The position numbers and the translations under genes are program-made. The notes under the pieces were generated by a model. That model did not search any database and was not told the DNA's origin. It saw nothing but the letters and a program-made list of their open reading frames with translations. Shown here piece by piece: positions 57,501-64,000 of a stretch of 64,000 nucleotides of DNA (positions are counted from its first letter, which is position 1; each line of letters starts with the position of its first letter). This DNA is from Herbaspirillum frisingense GSF30 (GTDB taxonomy: Bacteria; Pseudomonadota; Gammaproteobacteria; Burkholderiales; Burkholderiaceae_D): assembly GCF_000300975.2 (NCBI RefSeq), contig NZ_AEEC02000004.1:124001-188000 (forward strand), in the 5' to 3' direction.

Positions 57501-58274
57501 TTAGACCATGCCGCCATTGGCGCGGATGGTCTGGCCGTTGATCCAGCCGCCGGCCGGGCTGACCAGGAAGGCCACCACCTCGGCGATATCGTCCGGCTGC
57601 GCCAGGCGTTCCAGCGGCGGCAGCTTGGCCAGGTGTTCGATCTGGGCCTCGGTCTTGTCCTTGAGGAAGAGATCGGTGGCGGTCGGTCCCGGCGCCACGG
57701 CATTGACGGTGATGCCGCGTCCGCGCAGTTCCTTGGCGAAGATGTTGGTCATGGCCTCCACCGCCGCCTTGGTGCCGGCATAGACCGAATACCCGGGCAA
57801 CGCCAGGGCCTTCACGCTGCTGGAAAAGTTGACGATGCGGCCGCCGTCGCGCAGCCGTTTGGCGGCGATGCGCATGGTGTTGAAGCTTCCTTTGAGGTTG
57901 ATGGCGATCAAGCGGTCGAAGAGCTCGTCATCGGTATCGGCCAGCATGGTCAGGCCGGGCTGGATGATGCCGGCGTTATTGACCATGAAGTCGACGCCAC
58001 CGAAAAGCGTGCAAGCCTGATCAACCATGGCGGCCACCTGTGCCGGGACGGCGACATCGGCCTGGACGGCGGCAGCCCGTCCGCCGGCGGCTTCGATCCC
58101 GGCCACGACCGCGTCTGCGTCAGCCTTGCGTCCGGCATAGTTGATGATGACGGCGATGCCATCGGCCGCCAGGCGCCTGGCGATGGCCGCCCCGATGCCG
58201 CGTGATGCGCCGGTGACGATGGCGACCTTGTTACTGGAACGGGAACCGGAAGCGGTATTGGCAATACTGGTCAT
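57501..58274 (-). CDS. Short-chain dehydrogenase/reductase (3-oxoacyl-ACP reductase-like)
   Basis: 257 aa, classical SDR. Cofactor motif TGASRGIGAA (about 21-30), NNAGIIQPG, catalytic Ser and YAGTKAAVEAM, and APGPTATDLF. It resembles FabG-type and glucose-dehydrogenase-type enzymes; the substrate is unknown. It is divergent from the LysR gene at 58393 with 118 bp between, so it is the probable target of that regulator. Confidence 0.92.
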   Translation of the reverse strand: MTSIANTASGSRSSNKVAIVTGASRGIGAAIARRLAADGIAVIINYAGRKADADAVVAGIEAAGGRAAAVQADVAVPAQVAAMVDQACTLFGGVDFMVNNAGIIQPGLTMLADTDDELFDRLIAINLKGSFNTMRIAAKRLRDGGRIVNFSSSVKALALPGYSVYAGTKAAVEAMTNIFAKELRGRGITVNAVAPGPTATDLFLKDKTEAQIEHLAKLPPLERLAQPDDIAEVVAFLVSPAGGWINGQTIRANGGMV

Positions 58275-58355
58275 GGTTTTCTCCTGAATGGAAAGTCATT
58301 GGGGTGGAACGGCATGGAAGAATCATCTCACTGCCGCCGCTTCTGCTGTAGCCGT

Positions 58356-58375
58356 ATAATCGACATATCGCTTAT
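58356..58375. promoter_or_regulatory. Inverted repeat and -10 element before the LysR gene
   Basis: ATAATCG-ACATAT-CGCTTAT (one mismatch), overlapping a TATAAT at 58355-58360 and ending 17 nt before ATG 58393. It looks like a LysR box for autoregulation. Confidence 0.5.
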
Positions 58376-58392
58376 CCACTTATTGCATAGCC

Positions 58393-59307
58393 ATGTTCGA
58401 TGATCTGGTCCTGTTGCGCAGCTTCGTTGCCATCGTCGAATGCGGCAGTATCTCCTCCGCTGCACGGGCGCTGCGGATGACCCAGCCGACACTGAGCCGG
58501 CAGTTGAGTGCATTGGAACAGCAGTGCGGTGCCGAGCTGCTCAGGCGCGATACCCATCGCATGAGCCTGACCGAGACTGGCCAGCGCTTCCTGCATGATG
58601 CCCGTGCCATCATCGAACTGGCCGATGAAGCCCAGCAACGACTGAGGCTGGAACAGGGCGGACTGCAGGGCAACATCCGGGTGTTTTCCACCATCGACTT
58701 CGGGCAGACCGTGGTGAGTCGTCTCATCAGCAGTTTCATCCATGCACACCCCGGCGTGACGATGGAACTGGCCTATTCGAACCGTCCGCTGCACATGATC
58801 GAGGAGGGCTGTGACGTCGGCATCATCGCTGGGGCGTTGACCGACGACCGGGTGGTGGCGCGCTCCCTGGGACAGATCCGCCGTCATGTGGTGGCGTCGC
58901 CCGGGCTGATGGCGGCACACCGCCGCTGCCGTCGTCCGGAAGACCTGCAGGAATGGCCGTGGGTGATCCTCTCGTCCGCTACCTTTGGCGGTACGCGCGA
59001 GGTAATGCTGTATCGGGACGGGGAAGAAAGTCGCCTGCAGGTACGCCCGCTGCTGCAATCCGAAGGCGTGACCAGCCTGCGCGAAGCAGCGCGCATGGAC
59101 CTCGGCGTGGCGGCGTTGCCGACCTGGCTGGTCGAGGAGGATCTGGTCTCCGGCCGGCTGGTGCGACTGCTGCCGAAATGGGAAGCCAGCACGCTGCCGG
59201 CGCACGTGGTCTATCCGGCGCGGCGCAACCTGCCCCTGCGGGCCAGGACCTTCGTGGACTTTGCGCTGGAGTATATGTCCACGGTCCTGACCTCGCACAG
59301 GCGCTGA
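58393..59307 (+). CDS. LysR-family transcriptional regulator
   Basis: 304 aa. HTH at LLRSFVAIVECGSISSAARA and RMTQPTLSRQLSALEQQCG; effector domain from about 90 (NIRVFSTIDFGQTVVSR). Divergent from the SDR gene at 57501-58274. The next gene (aldo/keto reductase, minus) is convergent. Effector unknown. Confidence 0.92.
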   Translation: MFDDLVLLRSFVAIVECGSISSAARALRMTQPTLSRQLSALEQQCGAELLRRDTHRMSLTETGQRFLHDARAIIELADEAQQRLRLEQGGLQGNIRVFSTIDFGQTVVSRLISSFIHAHPGVTMELAYSNRPLHMIEEGCDVGIIAGALTDDRVVARSLGQIRRHVVASPGLMAAHRRCRRPEDLQEWPWVILSSATFGGTREVMLYRDGEESRLQVRPLLQSEGVTSLREAARMDLGVAALPTWLVEEDLVSGRLVRLLPKWEASTLPAHVVYPARRNLPLRARTFVDFALEYMSTVLTSHRR

Positions 59308-59353
59308 AAAGCCGCGCTGAAGGATTGCACGGAAGAGCTGCGTCCGCTCTGCC

Positions 59354-60409
59354 TCAGGAGTGCAGGGCCTCGCTCCAGAGATCCACCGGACCCAGGCGAT
59401 CAGCACTTTGCGTGGCCAGCATCCAGCCTGGATATTCAGGCGGCAGGGCACTGACCTCATCAAGGGCCTGCAATTCTTCCTGATCGAGTTGCAGATCGAT
59501 GGCGCCCAGGTTGTCCTGCAACTGGTCGATGCGACGCGCTCCCATGATGACCGAGGTCACCACCTCCCGTGACAGCAGCCAGGCCAGCGCCACCCGCGCC
59601 GGGCTGACCTGGTGACGGCGGGCGATTGGCGCCAGCACATCGATGATGTTCCAGGCGCGCCCCTTCTCGACGATGGGGAAGTCGAAACCGGAACGGCGCG
59701 AGTCCGCCGGTTTCTGGTTGTCGCGGCTGAACTTGCCAGACAGCAGGCCGCCGGCCAGTGGGCTCCATACCATCAAGCCCATCTTTTCGGCTTCCAGCAG
59801 GGGGGCGATTTCTCGCTCCAGGTCGCGTCCGGCGAGCGAGTAATAGGCTTGTACCGTTTCGAAACGCGCCAGACCCTTTTCCGCCGAAACACCGATGGCG
59901 CGGGCGATCTTCCAGGCCTGCCAGTTGGATACGCCCACGTAGCGCACCTTGCCCTGGGTCACCAGATCATCCAGCGCGCGCAGGGTTTCGTCGATGGGGG
60001 TGATGGTGTCGTTGGCGTGCACCTGGTAGAGATCGATGTGGTCGGTCTGCAAGCGGCGCAGGCTGGCGTCGACCGCATCCATGATGTGACCCCGCGAGGC
60101 TCCCACATCATTGCGACCCGGCCCCATGCGGCTGTAGACCTTGGTGGCCAGTACCACATCGCTACGCGCCAGGCCGAGGTTGCGGAAGGACTGGCCCAGC
60201 GTGGCCTCGCTGGCACCGGCCGAATAGACGTCGGCGGTATCGAAGAAATTGACGCCGGCCTCGAAGGCGGTCCTGACCAGCTCATCGGCCTCTTTCTGGC
60301 CGACGTTGCCGATGTGCTGGTAGACGCCTTCACCATTGCTGAAGGTCATCGTGCCCAGGCAGAGACGGGAAACGAGCAGGCCGGTGTGGCCCAGGGTGCG
60401 GTATTGCAT
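59354..60409 (-). CDS. Aldo/keto reductase
   Basis: 351-aa NADPH-dependent TIM-barrel oxidoreductase. Catalytic tetrad: Asp in FFDTADVYSAG with its Tyr, Lys in LATKVYS, His in LYQVHAND. The NADP-binding end SVIMGARRIDQLQDNLGA is present. It looks like the YajO/Tas-type group. Divergent from the LysR gene at 60564 (154 bp between starts), which probably regulates it. Substrate unknown. Confidence 0.93.
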   Translation of the reverse strand: MQYRTLGHTGLLVSRLCLGTMTFSNGEGVYQHIGNVGQKEADELVRTAFEAGVNFFDTADVYSAGASEATLGQSFRNLGLARSDVVLATKVYSRMGPGRNDVGASRGHIMDAVDASLRRLQTDHIDLYQVHANDTITPIDETLRALDDLVTQGKVRYVGVSNWQAWKIARAIGVSAEKGLARFETVQAYYSLAGRDLEREIAPLLEAEKMGLMVWSPLAGGLLSGKFSRDNQKPADSRRSGFDFPIVEKGRAWNIIDVLAPIARRHQVSPARVALAWLLSREVVTSVIMGARRIDQLQDNLGAIDLQLDQEELQALDEVSALPPEYPGWMLATQSADRLGPVDLWSEALHS

Positions 60410-60563
60410 GTTGGATTCTCCTTGGCTGGAATAGATAGGTTCGGACGGTGACCGGTGGCGAAATCGACGACCGTCAGTGCGTCATGCGATCAATGTAGTC
60501 CTTGCATTCCAGGAGGAAAATACAAATAATCGGCGGATCATTTTCCATAAATAGAAAACGTCG

Positions 60564-61448
60564 ATGGACTGGAACGACCTCAAGTTCTTTCTCGAAGTGG
60601 CCCGCAGCGGCAGTCTCACCAGGGCGGCCAGTGCATTGAAAGCCAGCCAGTCCACCGTAGCGCGGCGCGTGAGCGAGCTGGAGCAGGACCTGGGCGCCAC
60701 GCTGTTCGAACGGCATCAGACCGGCTACTTCCTCACCGATGAAGGGCAGGAGATACTGCGCCGCGCCGAAGCCGCCGAGCAGGGCGTGCTGGCCGTGGAG
60801 CGGGGCGCGGCCAGTCTGAGTGGAACGGTCTCCGGCACGGTGCGCCTGGCAACCTCCGAAAACCTGGCCACGGATCTGGTCATTCCCGCCATGCCGGCGC
60901 TGGTCAAGCGCCACCCCGCGCTATGCCTGGAGATCGTCACCCACACCGCCACGGTGACGTTGGGCCGGCGTGAAGCCGACCTGGCCTTGCGGGTGGTGCG
61001 GCCGGCCAGCGGCAACCTGAAGCTGCGCCAGCTTGGCCGGATGAGTTATGCCGTCTACGCCAGCCGTGCCTACCTGAAGCAGCACCGCCAGCGCGATGGC
61101 GATCCCTTCGCCGGTCGCGATGTCATCACCTGGGACGACGCACACAGCCACCTGCCGGCGGCGCAATGGATGACGAGCCACGCCTCGCAGGCGCGCACCG
61201 TGCTGATGGTATCGAACCTGCCGATGCAGATCGCGGCGGCGCGTGCCGGCCTGGGGCTGGCGATCATCCCGGATTTCCTCGCCACAGCCCCGGAGCTGGT
61301 GAAGGTGGTGCCATCCGAGGAGCTCTTCGACAATGGCCTCTGGCTGGTGATGCACGCCGACCTGAGCGCATCGGCACGCGTGCGCGCCGTGGCCGATTTC
61401 CTGGCCGAGACGGTGGCGCGGCATCCGGTTCTGGGGCGCGCGCGCTGA
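60564..61448 (+). CDS. LysR-family transcriptional regulator
   Basis: 294 aa. HTH at LKFFLEVARSGSLTRAASAL and KASQSTVARRVSELEQDLG, effector domain from about 93. The sequence type (MDWNDLKFFLEVARSGSL) is common among regulators sitting beside aldo/keto reductases. Divergent from the aldo/keto reductase gene. No clear Shine-Dalgarno site before ATG 60564. Confidence 0.92.
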   Translation: MDWNDLKFFLEVARSGSLTRAASALKASQSTVARRVSELEQDLGATLFERHQTGYFLTDEGQEILRRAEAAEQGVLAVERGAASLSGTVSGTVRLATSENLATDLVIPAMPALVKRHPALCLEIVTHTATVTLGRREADLALRVVRPASGNLKLRQLGRMSYAVYASRAYLKQHRQRDGDPFAGRDVITWDDAHSHLPAAQWMTSHASQARTVLMVSNLPMQIAAARAGLGLAIIPDFLATAPELVKVVPSEELFDNGLWLVMHADLSASARVRAVADFLAETVARHPVLGRAR

Positions 61449-61543
61449 GTGGAGAATGGGGCGGGGGCAGGATGGCGTCGCCGACGCCTTGCTCTTGTCG
61501 GCAGTCAGGTCCGCAGTCTGGCGACAGCGCGACCCTCCTCGGC

Positions 61544-62155
61544 CTAGAGCCCCTTGCGCAGGATATCGAATGCCTCAAGCAGATATCTGGAGGCAGGCTT
61601 GCGTTGACCGGATTGTTCGCGCCAGGTCTGCAAGGCAAGCCGCATGGCACCCACAGACACCATGGCCACCATCCGCAGCCGTGCTCGCTGCTCAGGATGG
61701 CGCCATACCTGGCATAGCGCGTCGAAGAGCATGACTTCCTGCTCCGCATAGAAGGCCTGTTTGCGCGCCATCAGGGACTCACTGGAACGCATCAGATTGT
61801 CCACCGCCGTCATCTGTTCGGTGGTGTAGCGCCCAATGTGCGCCACCATCACGTCCCGCACCGCATCCAGTGGATCGGCATCCGGCGACACCTTCAGCAG
61901 GTCCGCCAGCAAGGCAGCGGTATCGGCGTCCCGCCAGTATAGGATGATGTCGTCCTTCGACTTGAAATACGAAAAGAAGGTGCGGCGGGAAATATCTGCC
62001 GCAGCCGCGATGTCGTCCAACGTCGTGGCGGCATATCCACGCGCCATGAACAAGCCTTGCGCCACCTCGGCGATGCGACGCCGCGTCTCCAGACGCTTGC
62101 GCTCGCGCAGGCCAGGGGAAGCCCCGGAGTCGACGGAAGATGAAATGTCAGACAT
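61544..62155 (-). CDS. TetR-family repressor
   Basis: 203 aa from ATG 62155 (ATG 62167 is the alternative). The N-terminal HTH, ARGYAATTLDDIAAAADISR and RTFFSYFKSKDDII (about 35-70), is typical TetR, followed by an all-helical ligand domain. It is divergent from the SDR gene at 62249. Two perfect palindromes lie between them, the first starting 22 nt from this start codon, so it very likely represses both itself and the SDR. The inducer is unknown. Confidence 0.92.
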   Translation of the reverse strand: MSDISSSVDSGASPGLRERKRLETRRRIAEVAQGLFMARGYAATTLDDIAAAADISRRTFFSYFKSKDDIILYWRDADTAALLADLLKVSPDADPLDAVRDVMVAHIGRYTTEQMTAVDNLMRSSESLMARKQAFYAEQEVMLFDALCQVWRHPEQRARLRMVAMVSVGAMRLALQTWREQSGQRKPASRYLLEAFDILRKGL

Positions 62156-62176
62156 GAATAAACTCATTGCTAAATT

Positions 62177-62208
62177 GCACTGAGTGCATTAAATTATGCA
62201 CTCAGTGC
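62177..62208. promoter_or_regulatory. Double palindromic TetR operator
   Basis: GCACTGAGTGCAT, 6 nt, then its exact reverse complement. Each arm contains its own 11-bp palindrome, GCACTGAGTGC and GCACTCAGTGC, centred 21 bp apart (two helical turns). This suits two repressor dimers on one DNA face. Confidence 0.85.
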
Positions 62209-62248
62209 TTATTTTTAATCCGATTACTGCTTTCCAGTCAGGTTGACG

Positions 62249-63166
62249 ATGATGACACATTGGACGGAGTCTCTCATCCCATTTCAACGCGGACGTACGG
62301 CCATCGTCACGGGGACCGGCGGCCTTGGCTATCGTACGGCACAGGCGCTGGCCGCCAGTGGCGCCCGGGTGATCATCGCCGGGCGGAATACGGACAAGGG
62401 CGCTGCGGCGGTGCAACGCATCCGCAGCGAAGTGCCTCAGTCCCTGGTCGATTTCGCATTGCTGGACCTGGCCAGTCTGTCTTCCATCAGCCAGTTTTGC
62501 CGGCGCCTGCAGGATACGCATGGGTGTGTCGACCTGCTCATCAACAATGCTGCCGTGATGGCGCCGCCGCAGCGCTGCAGCACCGAGGATGGCTTCGAAT
62601 TGCAGTTCGGTACCAACTACCTCGGGCATTTCGCATTGACCGCCCAATTGCTGCCCTTGCTGCGGGCGGCCCCCCAGCCGCGCGTGGTGACGGTGTCGAG
62701 CGTAGCGGCGCGCTCGGGAAAGATCAGTTTCGATGATCTGCAAAGCGAGCATGCCTATCGGCCCATGAGCGCCTATGCGCAATCCAAGCTGGCCTGTCTG
62801 CTGTTTAGCATCGAGCTCCAGCGGCGCAGTCAGGCCATGGGCTGGAATATCCGCAGCATCGGCGCACATCCCGGCGTTTCCCGTACCGACCTGATCGCCA
62901 ATGGCGCTGGCGCGCAAAGCGCTGCGGGATTGCTGCGGCGTTACTTCTGGTTCCTGTTCCAGCCCGTGGAGCAGGGAGCACTGCCCATCCTCTACGCGGC
63001 AACGGCCGAAGAGGCCGAGGCAGGTGCTTACTATGGACCGGACAAGCTGGGGGAGACCCGCGGATTTCCAGCCCCTGCCCGCGTCCCCAGGCAAGCGCTT
63101 GATCGCGGCGTGGCCGAACGGCTCTGGCAGGTGTCGGAACAGCTGGCTGGCGTGCGATTTACCTAG
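62249..63166 (+). CDS. Short-chain dehydrogenase (retinol dehydrogenase-like)
   Basis: 305 aa from ATG 62249 (ATG 62252 and TTG 62243 are alternatives). Cofactor motif VTGTGGLGYRTA (about 20-31), LINNAAVMAPP, catalytic SAYAQSKLACLLFSIEL, HPGVSRTDL. It has the shape of WW-domain oxidoreductase or protochlorophyllide reductase-like SDRs. Probably controlled by the TetR protein through the double operator just upstream. Substrate unknown. Confidence 0.92.
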   Translation: MMTHWTESLIPFQRGRTAIVTGTGGLGYRTAQALAASGARVIIAGRNTDKGAAAVQRIRSEVPQSLVDFALLDLASLSSISQFCRRLQDTHGCVDLLINNAAVMAPPQRCSTEDGFELQFGTNYLGHFALTAQLLPLLRAAPQPRVVTVSSVAARSGKISFDDLQSEHAYRPMSAYAQSKLACLLFSIELQRRSQAMGWNIRSIGAHPGVSRTDLIANGAGAQSAAGLLRRYFWFLFQPVEQGALPILYAATAEEAEAGAYYGPDKLGETRGFPAPARVPRQALDRGVAERLWQVSEQLAGVRFT

Positions 63167-63333
63167 GGCGGGCATTGTGCTTCCAGGCCGCCGCGCAGTG
63201 TGAATTGGGCACCGGCGTCCGTTTGCTCTTCACCGTCGAGCTGGCCGGCGGGTCCGGCACCGACGCTTTTCTCCCGCATTCGGGTGGCGCTTCTATGATG
63301 ACATGCTGCTGAGTTAGAATCGTTCGCCTAGAC

Positions 63334-63349
63334 GTAACCAATACGTTAC
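63334..63349. promoter_or_regulatory. Inverted repeat upstream of the FAD oxidoreductase
   Basis: GTAAC-CAATAC-GTTAC (one mismatch), 24 nt before ATG 63374 in a 207-bp gap. Possible operator. Confidence 0.35.
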
Positions 63350-63373
63350 TGAAAAACTTACTCAGGGGGGAGA

Positions 63374-64000
63374 ATGCGTCATTTTGATGAGCTGCCGCGT
63401 CGCAAATTTTTACAGGCCGGGGCGGCATTGCTGTATGCGTGCAGTGTTCCTTCGGCGCTGGTCGCCGCACCCGCGCTGCATTCCCCCAGAAACCTGCGAG
63501 CCCTGCGCAGCAGCATGCACGGCCGTCTGATCTTCCCCGGCGAAATGGGCTATGCGATGGCCGCCGCACCCAACAATGCCCGCTATGCCTACATCCTGCC
63601 GCGTGCCGTGGCGATGTGCGCCGATGCGCATGACGTCCAGCTCTGCCTGCGCTGGGCGGCCGACCATCGCGAGCCGTTTGCGATCCGCTCGGGCGGCCAC
63701 AACTACGCTGGATTCTCCACCACCCGGGGCTTGCTGATCGACGTCAAGGCGATGAACAAGGTGTGGTACGACCTTGACAAGAACCGCGGCTACATCCAGG
63801 CCGGTGCCTGCAATCAGGATATGGCCGACGCTTTCAGCGGTACCAATTTCGCAATCCCCTCAGGTCGTTGCCCGACTGTGGGCGCAAGCGGCCTGGTGCT
63901 GGGCGGTGGCTGGGGTTTTTCCGCGACCCACGCGGGCCTGACCTGCGACAGCCTAGTGCAGACCGACCTGGTGCTGGCCAGCGGCAAGCAGGTCTCCGCC
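63374..64000 (+). CDS. Tat-exported FAD-binding oxidoreductase, BBE-like (3' end outside the window)
   Basis: The first 209 codons are open to the window end. The N-terminus PRRKFLQAGAALLYACS is a twin-arginine signal. The FAD_binding_4 domain follows, with H109 in RSGGHNYAGFS and C166 in SGRCPTVGASG, the two residues that bind FAD covalently in berberine-bridge-like and sugar oxidases, then VLGGGWGFSATHAGL. A periplasmic oxidase with bicovalent FAD is likely; the substrate (sugar, alcohol or aromatic) cannot be told. GGGGGGAGA precedes the ATG. The BBE C-terminal domain would be beyond 64000. Confidence 0.9.
   Translation, partial: MRHFDELPRRKFLQAGAALLYACSVPSALVAAPALHSPRNLRALRSSMHGRLIFPGEMGYAMAAAPNNARYAYILPRAVAMCADAHDVQLCLRWAADHREPFAIRSGGHNYAGFSTTRGLLIDVKAMNKVWYDLDKNRGYIQAGACNQDMADAFSGTNFAIPSGRCPTVGASGLVLGGGWGFSATHAGLTCDSLVQTDLVLASGKQVSA

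Noticed and set aside
60444-60475. Inverted repeat GACGGT ... ACCGTC between the aldo/keto reductase and LysR genes
   Set aside because: Arms of only 6 bp separated by 20 nt; not better than chance in this base composition.

Overview
The window is a GC-rich, densely coded bacterial chromosome segment with no rRNA, tRNA, insertion sequence or CRISPR array that I could see. The gene content points to a free-living or plant-associated betaproteobacterium, most likely Oxalobacteraceae such as Herbaspirillum. It combines a KdpDE pair, many LysR regulators, a very large set of two-component and chemotaxis proteins, and an aromatic ring-cleavage operon. The genus is inferred from gene content and style, not from a search.

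Layout. 1-3460: 3' part of kdpD and kdpE. 3479-6366: two membrane proteins of unknown function, a TorF-type outer-membrane protein and an enoyl-CoA hydratase-like gene, all on the minus strand. 6670-11829: a Cache chemoreceptor, an EamA permease, a LysR/nfsB divergent pair and a small unknown gene. 12025-15447: a KaiC-like double ATPase followed by three response regulators. 15868-22405: an MHS-type permease, a DUF3142/TPR lipoprotein pair, a degenerate receiver protein and a short-chain dehydrogenase. 22670-24921: a thiol dioxygenase coupled to a four-domain rhodanese protein (sulfur chemistry). 24969-25777: an Abi_2/AbiF-type HEPN protein next to a structured candidate non-coding RNA. 25942-28938: a complete siaABCD-like operon (phosphatase, kinase, switch protein, diguanylate cyclase).

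28971-49141 is a roughly 20 kb minus-strand signalling island. It holds a LuxR-type regulator, a REC-GGDEF protein, a 1,501-aa CHASE/PAS hybrid kinase, a REC plus degenerate HD-GYP protein, a PAS kinase, an Aer-like receptor, bacteriohemerythrin, CheV, a second chemoreceptor, two more sensor kinases, an HPt protein and an HTH-REC regulator. Several members overlap by 4 nt, and three intergenic regions share an AT-rich ATTTG repeat motif. Its outputs look like c-di-GMP and chemotaxis.

49380-52804: an iron-sulfur photolyase, an MFS permease and a chalcone-isomerase-like protein in one operon. 52941-56244: a LysR regulator divergent from hydroxyquinol dioxygenase, maleylacetate reductase and a Dabb-domain protein. 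56307-63166: a lone malate dehydrogenase, oxidoreductases each facing a LysR or TetR regulator, and one striking double-palindrome operator. 63374-64000: the start of a Tat-exported FAD oxidoreductase that runs off the end.

The most interesting items are the AbiF-like locus with its candidate antisense-encoded RNA, the shared repeat motif in the signalling island, and three signalling proteins that lack a key catalytic or phosphoacceptor residue.
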